Made by a program: the position numbers and the translations under genes. The notes below the pieces were generated by a model that ran no database searches, was not told the origin of the DNA, and worked only from the letters and a program-made list of their open reading frames with translations. Shown here piece after piece: positions 1 through 8,435 of a DNA stretch of 64,000 bases (positions within the stretch are counted from its first letter, which is position 1; the number at the start of each line of letters is the position of its first letter). Origin of the DNA: Ruicaihuangia caeni (GTDB lineage: Bacteria; Actinomycetota; Actinomycetes; Actinomycetales; Microbacteriaceae); contig NZ_JASATX010000003.1 of the NCBI RefSeq assembly GCF_029952955.1, forward strand, positions 310,001-374,000, written 5' to 3'.

Positions 1-203
1 GCCCCGCTCAGCTTCGATCCCGCGAGGGTGACCGAGCCGCTCTTGGGTTTGACGACGCCGGCAATGGTGTTGAGCAGGGTCGACTTGCCCGCGCCGTTCG
101 GGCCAACGACGCCGACAAATGAGCCCTTCTCCACCTTGATGCTCACGCCGCGCAGGGCCGTGACCGGTCCGTACGCCACGTAGAGCGAATCGACTTCAAG
201 CAT
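1..203 (-). CDS. livF: Branched-chain amino acid ABC transporter ATP-binding protein LivF (partial)
   Basis: Only the first 67 codons are in the window; the gene runs off the left edge. The reverse-strand product starts MLEVDSLYVAYG and has a complete Walker A motif (GPNGAGKST, residues 34-42). It should be the second ATPase of a LivFGHMJ-type importer energising uptake of branched-chain or related amino acids, acting on the cytoplasmic face. Its ATG lies inside the 3' end of the upstream ATPase gene (8-bp overlap), so the two are translationally coupled. The call as LivF rather than LivG rests on the first ATPase in the operon having the LivG-like layout and on the short N-terminus here. Confidence 0.85.
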   Translation of the reverse strand, partial: MLEVDSLYVAYGPVTALRGVSIKVEKGSFVGVVGPNGAGKSTLLNTIAGVVKPKSGSVTLAGSKLSG

Positions 204-945
204 TGGTCACCTCCGAGCCGAGGTATGCCTCGACGACCGATCGGTTGTTCCTGATCTCGGCGGGAGTACCGGTGGCCAGGATCTCGCCGAAGTTGAGCAC
301 CGTGATGCGGTCGCAGATGCCCATCACCAGCGGCATGTCGTGCTCGATGAGCAGCATCCCGCAGCCGAATTCGTCACGGATGTCGCGCAGCACATGGCTC
401 ATCACGACGCTCTCTTCTTCGCTGAGCCCCGCGGCCGGCTCATCGAGCAGCAGGTACTGCGGTTTCGCCGCGAGCGACCGGGCGATGCCCAGTCGACGTT
501 GGTAGCCGTACGACAGGTTGCCGGCGGCGACATCGGCTTGCGAGTGCAGGTCGAGCATCTCCATCAGCTCGTCGGCAAGAGCTGTTCCGCTGGCCGAACT
601 CGAGCCGACGCCGATGGCGCCGAGTTCGATGTTCTCGCGAACCGTCAGCTCTCTGAAGACGCGCACGGCTTGGAACGTGCGCACGACGCCGCCCCGAGCG
701 CGGGCCGGAGCAGTCCACGATGAGGCGTCGACCCCGTCGATGGTCACCCGGCCGCGGGAGAAGTTCTGGTAGCCGCTGATCGCGTTCACCAGGGTGGTCT
801 TGCCCGCACCGTTGGGACCGATCAACCCCATGATCTCGCCACGACGGACTTCGACCGTCGCTTCATGAAGCGCACGGACCCCGTCGAATTCGACGCAGAT
901 ACCGTTGGCTTCGAGTCGTTGCTCACTCATTGTGGACTGCTCCAT
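196..945 (-). CDS. livG: Branched-chain amino acid ABC transporter ATP-binding protein LivG
   Basis: The 249-residue ATPase has Walker A GPNGAGKTT (43-51), an ABC signature LSYGYQRRL (144-152) and Walker B YLLLDEP (164-170), with the conserved His (LIEHD) downstream. The signature is the LSYG/QRR form typical of LivG-like ATPases. It sits 5 bp after the binding-protein gene and overlaps livF by 8 bp, so the three form one minus-strand operon. The start is uncertain: an internal ATG at 930 has a better-placed GGAG ribosome site than the ATG at 945. No permease gene is visible in the window; livH and livM would have to lie beyond position 1. Confidence 0.9.
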   Translation of the reverse strand: MEQSTMSEQRLEANGICVEFDGVRALHEATVEVRRGEIMGLIGPNGAGKTTLVNAISGYQNFSRGRVTIDGVDASSWTAPARARGGVVRTFQAVRVFRELTVRENIELGAIGVGSSSASGTALADELMEMLDLHSQADVAAGNLSYGYQRRLGIARSLAAKPQYLLLDEPAAGLSEEESVVMSHVLRDIRDEFGCGMLLIEHDMPLVMGICDRITVLNFGEILATGTPAEIRNNRSVVEAYLGSEVTNA

Positions 946-950
946 TGCCC

Positions 951-2177
951 TTACTCGGTTGCGATCTCCGGCAGGTAACTTGCGGTCAGACGGGCGGCAA
1001 AGGTGGGCTCGCCACCCTCGAGCGCTGCGATCGTCACGGGACGGTCGGCCGCGGTGTGCAGTGTCTCGGAGAAGGTGGCGGGGCCGACGACGGTCTCCAC
1101 CGGAGTGCCGTCTTCGAGCGCCGCGGTGACCGCTTCGCCTTCGGTGCTGTCGGCACGCTCCATGCCCTGCGCGATCATCTGCATGGCGATGTAGCCATCG
1201 ACGATCAGCGAGCTCGGGGGGAAGTCGCCCTGGGCCTCGACGTAGCGGTCGATGATCTCGTTGACCTTGTCGCTCGGGTCACCGCCGTGGTACTGCGCGT
1301 GGTTCGCAACCCAAGTGTTCGCGAGATCGGGAACGGCGTCGAACCATCCGGTCGAGTCGAGCGCGTCGTTGAGCAGCACGGGCACATCGATGCCGGCCGC
1401 GCGAACCTGACGCAGCGCCGAAGCGCCACCCGGAGCGTAGCTGGAGATGACGAGCACCTCAGGGGGCGTCGGCAGCGCCTGAATCTTCGAGATCTGGGCG
1501 TTGATTGACGGGTCCGAGTTTTGGAACGTGTCCTTCCCGAGCACGGCACCTTCACCTGCGAAGTGCTCGAAGGCGTCGATGAACCCATTCGCCCAGTCGG
1601 TGTCGACTCGCAGCGTCGGGTCTTCGAGCACGTAGGCGGTCTTCCATCCCTGCTCCGTGTTCGCCCATTCAGCGGCGGCTGCGGCAGTGGCCTGCGAGAC
1701 CATTCCTGCGGAGAATCCGAGGTCGAGTCCGCCGATGGGGCCGAAGCGGGGGCTGCCGGCGCAGAGCGAAACCGAAATCAGCCCGGCGGATTGGGCTGCG
1801 AGTGCCGCAGGGGAGCCGAAGTCGTAGTCGCACGAGACGATCAGGGCATCCGCACCCTGGTTGATGACCTCTTGCGCCACGGTCGGGGCGAGGTTGCGCT
1901 CCGACTTGTAGTCCTCCTGGATCAGCCGCACCTGCCGACCGAGGATGCCGCCCTCGGCATTCAGGTCTTCAATCGCCATTTCGACCGCTGCCATCGCTGG
2001 GAGGTCGTACTGATTCATCACACCGGTTTCCGCGATGACCGCACCGATGATGATCTCGTCACCCCCTGCATTGTCCCCGCCGTCACCGCCTTGGTTGGTA
2101 GCTGTGGCGGTGCAGCCGGTGAGTACGAGCGCACCCGCCGCTAGCACGACGAGCGAACCGCGCATCTTGCCGTTCAT
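951..2177 (-). CDS. livJ: Branched-chain amino acid ABC transporter substrate-binding lipoprotein
   Basis: This 408-residue secreted lipoprotein has a signal peptide ending in the lipobox VLTGC (Cys22) followed by a Thr/Asn/Gly/Asp-rich linker. The mature part has the type I periplasmic-binding fold features of the LivJ/receptor family, beginning EIIIGAVIAETGVMNQYD and continuing with ALIVSCDY. It would be anchored outside the membrane and pass ligand to the LivHM permeases. The start has a strong GAGGAG ribosome site 6 bp upstream. It is the first gene of the liv operon. The family also includes binders for urea, amides and aromatic acids, so the ligand is not certain. Confidence 0.88.
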   Translation of the reverse strand: MNGKMRGSLVVLAAGALVLTGCTATATNQGGDGGDNAGGDEIIIGAVIAETGVMNQYDLPAMAAVEMAIEDLNAEGGILGRQVRLIQEDYKSERNLAPTVAQEVINQGADALIVSCDYDFGSPAALAAQSAGLISVSLCAGSPRFGPIGGLDLGFSAGMVSQATAAAAAEWANTEQGWKTAYVLEDPTLRVDTDWANGFIDAFEHFAGEGAVLGKDTFQNSDPSINAQISKIQALPTPPEVLVISSYAPGGASALRQVRAAGIDVPVLLNDALDSTGWFDAVPDLANTWVANHAQYHGGDPSDKVNEIIDRYVEAQGDFPPSSLIVDGYIAMQMIAQGMERADSTEGEAVTAALEDGTPVETVVGPATFSETLHTAADRPVTIAALEGGEPTFAARLTASYLPEIATE

Positions 2178-2457
2178 GTTTTCTCCTCATTGAGACATCC
2201 ACACTTGGTGCAGACGTGGCCTCGTGATTGCGGATTGGTGTAGCCACGCTACGAAGGACCAAATGGACGAACAATCTGAATGCTGTCGAAGCCTTTGAGC
2301 CGCTTTTCGACATGTTTGATAAACGACTTCAACCGTCGTCAATGACGCGCCGAGTCGCTGAAGCGCGCGAAGGGAGGGCGGCTGGAATCGCTCGAGCGGA
2401 GTTCACCGCTTATCGCCCGATGAGGGGCGGATATTCGCGCGAGGCCCGTGCCCTGAC

Positions 2458-2688
2458 TCAGTCGTTGGGAGGCGTTGTGCCGTCGCCCGGCTCACCGGTC
2501 CATTCGCCGTCCATCTTCTGGTTCGGCTTGACGGCCAACAGCAGCATGGCGACGGTCACGAGGATCGCGATGAAGGCGATCCCGAAGAAGATCACGCCGA
2601 GCAGCACGTCGCGAGTGGTCATCCAGACGACGAGACCCACGAAGACTGCGAGAAGCCCAGAGAAGCCAATCAGTTCGACTGGACGCAT
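2458..2688 (-). CDS. Small two-helix membrane protein, function unknown
   Basis: The product is about 76 residues, starting MRPVELIGFSG, with two hydrophobic segments (roughly residues 5-23 and 27-52) and a short acidic Gly/Pro-rich tail ending GTTPPND. No enzymatic motif is visible. The start at 2688 has AGGAAAG upstream; an alternative ATG at 2715 would overlap the preceding gene by 4 bp and add nine charged residues. It is cotranscribed with the DUF308-like membrane protein before it. Similar short membrane proteins seem to be common in Microbacteriaceae (recollection, not a search). Confidence 0.7.
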   Translation of the reverse strand: MRPVELIGFSGLLAVFVGLVVWMTTRDVLLGVIFFGIAFIAILVTVAMLLLAVKPNQKMDGEWTGEPGDGTTPPND

Positions 2689-2711
2689 GCGCTCTTTCCT
2701 GTCCGGTTTCC

Positions 2712-3338
2712 TCATGCGCTTGGCGCCTCCTTCACTGTCGACTCCTCAGACCGCGGAGCCTGCTTCACCGGGAACGCCGCGATGAGTTGAAACACTCCGG
2801 CAACCGCCGCGTACGCGCCGAACACTCCGACGGCGACGACCGGCGCGGTCAACACGCCACTCACGCCTTCGGTGCCCTGGAAGTGCTGGTCGAGGTCGGG
2901 CGGCAGCAGCACCATGACGATCGCGAGGAGCGCCGTCAGCCCGCCGATCAGCAGTCGATCGCGGGCGATCGGATCGCGCCCCCTCGCGCGCATCCACAGA
3001 TACAGCTCGGCGAACCCGGTGATCGCAGCCCACACGGCAACGGTGAAGAGGAACATCGGCAAGCCTGCGCCTGTGAGCGCGAGGGCGGCAACGCCCGCTG
3101 CTGCACCGACCGCCGCCATGATGGCGAGGATGGTGCGCTCAACGGATGCCGTGCCACGCAGTTCGATCACGAGAGCAAGCGCTGTGAGCACCGCGAACCC
3201 ACCGAACACCAGCAGCCCGACCCGGGAGGAGTGGTCCTGCGAGAACGTGATGATCAAGGCCGCGATGACAGCGACAAGTCCGCGCAACAGCGGGCCGATG
3301 GTGCGGGCCCTCGGTGCGACACCTGCTGAGCCTGGCAC
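2712..3338 (-). CDS. Multi-pass membrane protein, HdeD/DUF308-like
   Basis: The roughly 208-residue protein has about six hydrophobic segments with short polar turns and a charged tail, an arrangement like DUF308 (HdeD-type) membrane proteins. Such proteins are often mis-annotated as acyl-CoA synthetases in actinobacteria; nothing catalytic is visible here. I chose the GTG at 3338 (AGAAAGG ribosome site a few bases upstream) rather than longer in-frame starts, because the upstream extension is rich in Arg/Ser/Pro and unlike the rest. The 3' end overlaps a possible start of the next small membrane gene by 4 bp. Confidence 0.7.
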   Translation of the reverse strand: MPGSAGVAPRARTIGPLLRGLVAVIAALIITFSQDHSSRVGLLVFGGFAVLTALALVIELRGTASVERTILAIMAAVGAAAGVAALALTGAGLPMFLFTVAVWAAITGFAELYLWMRARGRDPIARDRLLIGGLTALLAIVMVLLPPDLDQHFQGTEGVSGVLTAPVVAVGVFGAYAAVAGVFQLIAAFPVKQAPRSEESTVKEAPSA

Positions 3339-3597
3339 GCGCAACCTTTCTGAAGGATTCGGGATGCCGTCAAGTCTAGACGCGCCGCCTGACCACAAGC
3401 CTTCAGCCGAACGATGCCCGCGGCTCAACCCATGGACTACGGCGGCACTTTAGGGCCGACGAGTCGCTCGACGCTCTTTCGTGCAGGGTTGCCATAGCAA
3501 ATGATTCGTCGACCAGCTACTGCCAGACGAACTGGGGCCGAATCCGACCTTCACGAACCGTTGGAGCACAGGATTCACGTAGGCCAGTGAGTAAACG

Positions 3598-4086
3598 CTA
3601 TCTAAGAGCCGGAATTGCTTCGCTCGGCCTATGGGGAGCACGCTCGGCTATGTGCGGAGACGGCATCGCCGTCAGTTTCTTCAGACGGGCGAGTTGCCGG
3701 CTAGTGAGGTAGCGAAAGCTCTGCGGGGGCTCCACTCGAAGCACGCGGCGGAGATCATCGAGCCCCACGGGTCGCGACCACACGGTGGGGTCGTCCAGTT
3801 CCACGACGGAGCACTCACTAGCGCCGTCGAGGTAATCAGCGAGTTCCGCCTGTTCGATCCCAATGACGTCCGAGTAGTCTCGCCAGATGTCGTGAGCGTT
3901 GCTTCGGACAACCCTCCGTGCGCGCATGGTCCCGAGGATCGCCTTCTCCGGCGACGTCGAATAGATGACGACTGTCATGCCTTCCGGTACGTCAGGGAAT
4001 CGACGCCGAATCTCCGCGGTTTTCGTGCCAGTAAGAAGCCCTCGCGCGAAGCGGGGTCGGACTGAAAGCAAGAGAACCGGACTCAC
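3598..4086 (-). CDS. ASCH-domain protein
   Basis: The 162-residue product begins with an ASCH/PUA-like signature: LLLSVRPRFARGLLTGTKTAEIRRRFP (positions 5-31, shown here only as the conserved SVRPRFA...LL.G.K..E.RR pattern), then VVIYSTSPEKAILGTMRARRV. ASCH domains are small beta-barrels that bind RNA or modified nucleosides, and one branch (YqfB) hydrolyses N4-acetylcytidine. The GTG start overlaps the TGA of the large upstream gene by 4 bp, so the two proteins are made together. The last 30 residues are Pro/Arg-rich and look disordered. Enzyme activity cannot be inferred from sequence alone. Confidence 0.75.
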   Translation of the reverse strand: MSPVLLLSVRPRFARGLLTGTKTAEIRRRFPDVPEGMTVVIYSTSPEKAILGTMRARRVVRSNAHDIWRDYSDVIGIEQAELADYLDGASECSVVELDDPTVWSRPVGLDDLRRVLRVEPPQSFRYLTSRQLARLKKLTAMPSPHIAERAPHRPSEAIPALR

Positions 4087-6101
4087 GCCTTGTGCCGTTC
4101 ATCAAACTGCCGGGCCATTACGTCATCAAACATTTGCGGATCAACTTGTTGCATGCTCTGCACCCGGTCCTTCACATATTGCTTGAAGATCTCGTCGTGG
4201 CGCGAGACCGACCGCGGGAGAAGTTCAGTGTCCTGGAAGCGTATGACATTGACCTTTCCAACCTTGTCCGCGGCTCCCTGGATTTCAGACTTTCGAAGCA
4301 CACCGATCTTGCCGAAACTTGCGAGTGCCTCTTCGACAGGCAACCGCGCCGAGTCGACGAGTACTGACCTCGCGACCAGTTTCCGGATCGCAGTCGTTCG
4401 GTCGCTGCTGGCATACCAGAGGATGCGGGCGGGAAGATCTTTGGGCTCGATGCGTGATCCCGAAAAGTAGACTAGTTCTCGGGAAAGACCGAGTCCTCGT
4501 CGTCTCAGTGAGAGAAGACCATCGTTCATCCCGAGGAGGTTGGTCGCCCATCGAGGCTGAATCGGAATAACGTACGTTGGCAACCTCGCGCCCTGCACTA
4601 CGAGTGGCCACCTGCGACGCTCGGCAAGGACAACCTCCGCTGCTGAAGCGAGGGAGAGGGCAGCGGCTGGTGCTGTCGCCGGACCTAGCGACGCAATGCG
4701 GGGCGTCGCTTCGCTGAAGCCGTCCGCTCTCAACGCCGCGTCGAGCGTGACTGAGATGGCCCCATCAGTCACCTCAACGCGTGTGGCTCCGCGGTCCCAG
4801 GCCGTGCGTCTGAAATGACGAAGTAATTGGAAGGCAACGGTGCTTCCGCGCTCGCCTCGAATGGCACGGAGCATCTGGAGTCGCAGAGTGGTTCCATCTA
4901 GCTCGAAAGCTGCCAGTGCCCACAGGCCGCCCTGCTCGTCAACAAGCTTCTGCACCTCGATCCTCTTCCGCTTCGCAAGCAGATCCCGCAGTCGCTGATT
5001 GAACACATTTGGCTTCGCTTCCGCGTCGTAGACGCGGAAAGCGGTCTCGAGACCAGGCTCTGCATACGCCACGTCCACCCACTCCAGGTCACCGTCGTCG
5101 ATGAGATTTGAGCGAAAAACGGACATATACGAGTCAGGGCTGAGTGCCGCGATCAGTTCATGTGGCCGCACGACTTTGATGCCGTGCTCAGAAAGGTTCC
5201 ACCCGCCTGCGGCAAGGTGCACGTTGCTGTCGTTGGTGACGAAGTAGTCGGCGCCAGCATGGACGGCGTCGGTGAGGTGTAGGACATCCTTCCGAAGGCT
5301 CGGATCTTTGGCGAGCAGACGCGAGTCTGTTGCGGCAAGTAGAGCATGCTCGAGGGTTCGATCACCCGGGCGCAGGGTGCTCAGCCTCGTCAAGTGCTGA
5401 CTGTCCGCTCGAATGCGGGCACGAACCGCCTGGTCTTGGTTCTTACTGATCTCGTTGTCGACTTCACCAGAGACAACGAAGGTGACCAACGGTTGCAGCC
5501 AGTCGGCCTGTAGCTCTCGAGCTTCCTCCCGATGATCGCGCTGGACGTCGGGCGGGGAGAAGAGGTCACCGATGATGTTGGTGTCGAGCACTGCAATCGG
5601 AAGGCCAGACTCAAGCGAAGCGGACTCCAGAAGATCGAGCCCTCGGTCGACGTTGATCCGCTTCACCCAGTTCATCAGAATCGACCCACTGAGGGCCCTG
5701 CCAGGGCGTTCCGACGCCGCGTGCATGCCCAGCGACTGCCAGAACCCGTCGATCCCGTAGTCGCTGCGACAAGATGCGGTGATCAGGGATCGTCGCGGAT
5801 GCAACCTGATGGCGCTTTCCACCATTCGGCGCGCCAAACCGGTCCCGCGCGCCGCTTCACCCACGCAGACGTGGACGAGCTTGATTTGGTTACTGCGGGG
5901 GATGTCATAAAGGACGTATCCGGCGACAGTTCCATCGACGAGGCCGAGGAGGAGACCCCGATGCTTGGCGCGATCACGGAAGGCTGTGTCGGGCATCGGG
6001 CCCAGTCGCGCGCGATTGGCCTTGTGAATGGTCAGTACGGCATCCAGCTCAGCTCTTGCATCGGCGGATTCCGGGTCCCACGCGGCGACATCGACGCTCA
6101 A
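4083..6101 (-). CDS. GNAT-PIN-GNAT-like multidomain protein with PUA-like C-terminus
   Basis: This 672-residue protein appears to be a fusion. Residues 1-145 form a GNAT acetyltransferase with acetyl-CoA loop ARGTGLA (84-90). Residues 168-315 form a PIN ribonuclease domain with its acidic set intact: D173 in VLDTN, E213, D278 in LTDAV and D291 in TND. Residues about 325-470 look like a second GNAT (RGERGSTVAFQLL, then ALRADGF). Residues about 505-640 look PUA/ASCH-like (IPIQPRWATNLL, ILWYASSD, IRFQDTELL). The TTG start at 6101 has GAGGGG 8-9 bp upstream. It is the first gene of a two-gene operon with the ASCH protein. GNAT and PIN calls are firm; the two C-terminal assignments are inference. 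Confidence 0.8.
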   Translation of the reverse strand: MSVDVAAWDPESADARAELDAVLTIHKANRARLGPMPDTAFRDRAKHRGLLLGLVDGTVAGYVLYDIPRSNQIKLVHVCVGEAARGTGLARRMVESAIRLHPRRSLITASCRSDYGIDGFWQSLGMHAASERPGRALSGSILMNWVKRINVDRGLDLLESASLESGLPIAVLDTNIIGDLFSPPDVQRDHREEARELQADWLQPLVTFVVSGEVDNEISKNQDQAVRARIRADSQHLTRLSTLRPGDRTLEHALLAATDSRLLAKDPSLRKDVLHLTDAVHAGADYFVTNDSNVHLAAGGWNLSEHGIKVVRPHELIAALSPDSYMSVFRSNLIDDGDLEWVDVAYAEPGLETAFRVYDAEAKPNVFNQRLRDLLAKRKRIEVQKLVDEQGGLWALAAFELDGTTLRLQMLRAIRGERGSTVAFQLLRHFRRTAWDRGATRVEVTDGAISVTLDAALRADGFSEATPRIASLGPATAPAAALSLASAAEVVLAERRRWPLVVQGARLPTYVIPIQPRWATNLLGMNDGLLSLRRRGLGLSRELVYFSGSRIEPKDLPARILWYASSDRTTAIRKLVARSVLVDSARLPVEEALASFGKIGVLRKSEIQGAADKVGKVNVIRFQDTELLPRSVSRHDEIFKQYVKDRVQSMQQVDPQMFDDVMARQFDERHKA

Positions 6102-6497
6102 CCCAGCCCCTCTCAGCCGATGGTCCTGACCGTTTTAGCACATGAGCGTCTAACAGTGGGGCCGAGGCCGAGTTGCGTTCCGTTTGATATCTGGGATCAG
6201 TGGCCAGTCGGACTCACATCGCGACCGGTGGGAGATGAAGTCAATGGACGGCCTCGCCGTTGTCGCGGAATCTGGTCCCGGGGATCGGGACGAACCGCCG
6301 CGTTTCCAGTGCAGTCGACGAACCGCCTTTGGGTCGTCGACGGATACTCATCCTGCGTCGCCCATTGACATGCTGCCGGGCACGAACGTGACAATGACGC
6401 TTCGAACGATGTGGGCGATGCCGCGAGTCTTGCAACTACTCTCCACTCGAGTTCGGCGTGGCGGAAAGACAACCTATGTCGAGGGTGGCGACGAACG
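6102..6497. other. Gene-free interval between dnaB and the GNAT-PIN operon
   Basis: About 396 bp with no credible reading frame, RNA gene or repeat. It must contain the 3' end of the dnaB transcript and the promoter for the GNAT-PIN gene, but no clear -35/-10 pair was found. A 17-bp inverted repeat (CGAACGT-CAG-ACGTTCG, 6492-6508) spans the dnaB stop codon and lacks a T tract, so it is not a convincing terminator. The interval may be the scar of the insertion that brought in the accessory operon. Confidence 0.5.
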
Positions 6498-7880
6498 TCA
6501 GACGTTCGGCATGTCGGCGAAGCGCGAGAAGTGGCCCTGGAAGGCGACGGTGACGGTGTCGGTGGGGCCGTTGCGGTGCTTTGCGACGATGAGGTCGGCT
6601 TCACCCGCGCGAGGGTTCTCCTTCTCATACGCGGCCTCGCGGTGCAGCAGGATCACCATGTCGGCATCCTGCTCGATCGATCCCGACTCTCGCAGGTCGG
6701 CGATCTGGGGCTTCTTGTCGGCTCGCTGCTCGGGCCCACGGTTGAGCTGCGACAGCGCGATCACCGGCACCTGCAGCTCTTTGGCCATGAGCTTCAGCGC
6801 ACGTGAGAACTCAGACACTTCCTGCTGGCGCGACTCGACGCGCTTGCCCGAGGTCATGAGCTGCAGGTAGTCGATGACGACCATCTTGAGGCCGAACTTC
6901 TGCTTCAGTCGCCGGCACTTCGCGCGGATCTCGACGAGCGTCATGTTGGGGCTGTCATCGATGAACAGGGGCGCATCGTTGATGCGGCCGCGCACCGATG
7001 CGATGGTCGTCCAGTCGCGGGTGTCGACCGTTCCCTTGCGCATGTTCTGCAGCGGCACGGCTGCCTCGGCCGAGAGGAGCCGCATCGCGATCTCGCTGCG
7101 CCCCATCTCGAGAGAGAAGAAGATGGCGGGCATGTTGTGCTTGATGGCGGCCGATCGGGCAAAATCGAGAGCCAGCGTCGACTTTCCGAGCGCGGGCCGC
7201 GCCGCGACGATGATCATCTGACCCGGGTGGAAGCCGTTGGTGAGGTTGTCGAGCCCGGAGAAGCCGGTCGGCACGCCGGTCATCGAGCCGTCGCGGCCCT
7301 GGGCCGCCTCGATCTCGTCGATCGCGACCGTCACGGCCTCGGTCAGCGGCACGTAATCTTCTGCTTCGACCCCGCCGGCGACGTTGTAGATCTCGGCCTG
7401 CGCGTTGTTGACGAGGTCGGCAACCTCGCCCTCGCTCGCGTACCCCATCTGCACGATTCGGGTGCCCGCCTCGACGAGGCGGCGCAGCACTGCCTTCTCG
7501 GCGACGATGGATGCATAGAACCCGGCGTTGGCTGCCGTCGGCACCAGGCTGGTGAGCGTGTGCAGGTATTCGGCGCCGCCCGCTCGGCTGAGGAGTCCGG
7601 TCTTGGTCAACTCGTCGGTGACGGCGATGACGTCGGTCGGCTCACCGTGCGAGTACAGGGTCAGGATCGCGTCGAAGATCAACTCGTGCTTCGGCATGTA
7701 GAAATCGACGGCGCGAACGGTCTCGATCACATCGGCGACGGCATCCTTGCTCAGCAGCATGCCGCCGATTGCGCTCTGCTCAGCGAGCAGGTCGTGCGGG
7801 GGAGTGCGCTCAGCCCGGTACTGCTCGCGGTGCTCGCCGGTCGAAGGCTCGCCCGCCAATCCGAGATGTGCGATCGACAT
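6498..7880 (-). CDS. dnaB: Replicative DNA helicase DnaB
   Basis: The 460-residue protein unwinds DNA ahead of the replisome as a hexamer. It has the N-terminal primase-interacting domain (about 30-180) and a RecA-like ATPase with Walker A ARPALGKST (227-235), the FFSLEMGRSEIAMRLL segment, Walker B MVVIDYLQLM and DnaB motif IALSQLNRGPEQRADKKP. Length is normal and no intein interrupts the motifs, unlike some actinobacterial dnaB genes. The ATG at 7880 has a GGAAGGGGAA ribosome site. It lies downstream of, but is separated by 573 bp from, the rpsF-ssb-rpsR-rplI operon; the gap contains DnaA-box-like sequences. Confidence 0.97.
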   Translation of the reverse strand: MSIAHLGLAGEPSTGEHREQYRAERTPPHDLLAEQSAIGGMLLSKDAVADVIETVRAVDFYMPKHELIFDAILTLYSHGEPTDVIAVTDELTKTGLLSRAGGAEYLHTLTSLVPTAANAGFYASIVAEKAVLRRLVEAGTRIVQMGYASEGEVADLVNNAQAEIYNVAGGVEAEDYVPLTEAVTVAIDEIEAAQGRDGSMTGVPTGFSGLDNLTNGFHPGQMIIVAARPALGKSTLALDFARSAAIKHNMPAIFFSLEMGRSEIAMRLLSAEAAVPLQNMRKGTVDTRDWTTIASVRGRINDAPLFIDDSPNMTLVEIRAKCRRLKQKFGLKMVVIDYLQLMTSGKRVESRQQEVSEFSRALKLMAKELQVPVIALSQLNRGPEQRADKKPQIADLRESGSIEQDADMVILLHREAAYEKENPRAGEADLIVAKHRNGPTDTVTVAFQGHFSRFADMPNV

Positions 7881-8060
7881 GCTTCCCCTTCCGCGTCATC
7901 CGACCGTGCCGTGCATTGCGACAGCACCGTTCATAGCGGTTGCCGCCGACATCGCGATCCCGGACCCCGATCGGATTGGGCGCCGCAACCTGAGAGGCAG
8001 CCGATGCGCACACTCGATTGCTCACCCTAGAAACCGGAGAGCCGTCTACTCAACCCTGCC

Positions 8061-8124
8061 TGTGGATAACTATGTGGAGACTCGCCGCGAGACTCGGGGA
8101 CAACTCTGTACAGTCTGTTGATAA
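8061..8124. promoter_or_regulatory. DnaA-box pair upstream of dnaB
   Basis: TGTGGATAA at 8061-8069 matches the reverse complement of TTATCCACA exactly, and TGTTGATAA at 8116-8124 has one mismatch. They lie 180-240 bp upstream of the dnaB start and about 20 kb from oriC. A role in DnaA-linked control of dnaB or in DnaA titration is an inference from position. Confidence 0.45.
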
Positions 8125-8401
8125 CTCTGTGGAGCACACTTCGCGTCTCGCAGCTACACCGGGGCTGACCAGGCATTTTGTTTCGCACAGCATGTGTGAA
8201 CAAGATTGTTTAGAGTCTTGGTTGAGGGTTTGAAGCTGTGAGCATCCCCTGTGTAGAAATCTCGGAAGAACGCTTGACACGGGCGTCGCCGAAACGCTAA
8301 TGGCCATACGTCGTTCCGTACGGGCTCGCAAGTCACCACGCTGTAACCATTCTGTGAAAGCCCTCGGGGCCAATGGGTCGGCTCCGGGGGGCGAAATGAC
8401 G

Positions 8402-8435
8402 AACGGCGGCAGCTCCCGAAGGAACCGCCGCCGTC
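8402..8435 (-). terminator. Terminator of the rpsF-ssb-rpsR-rplI operon
   Basis: A GC-rich hairpin sits about 20 bp past the rplI stop. The arms ACGGCGGC (8403-8410) and GCCGCCGT (8427-8434) pair perfectly, and the stem continues with mismatches to a CGAA loop. The following T run on the minus strand is weak, as is usual for high-GC actinobacteria. Confidence 0.6.

Noticed and set aside
3450-3641. 63-codon minus frame downstream of the ASCH gene
   Set aside because: Overlaps the ASCH C-terminus out of frame and shows no protein-like pattern.
6492-6508. CGAACGT-CAG-ACGTTCG as dnaB terminator
   Set aside because: It overlaps the stop codon, the stem is short and no T run follows.
6498-7880. 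Intein in dnaB (also checked gyrB and gyrA)
   Set aside because: Walker and other motifs are contiguous and protein lengths are normal; no intein splice motifs.
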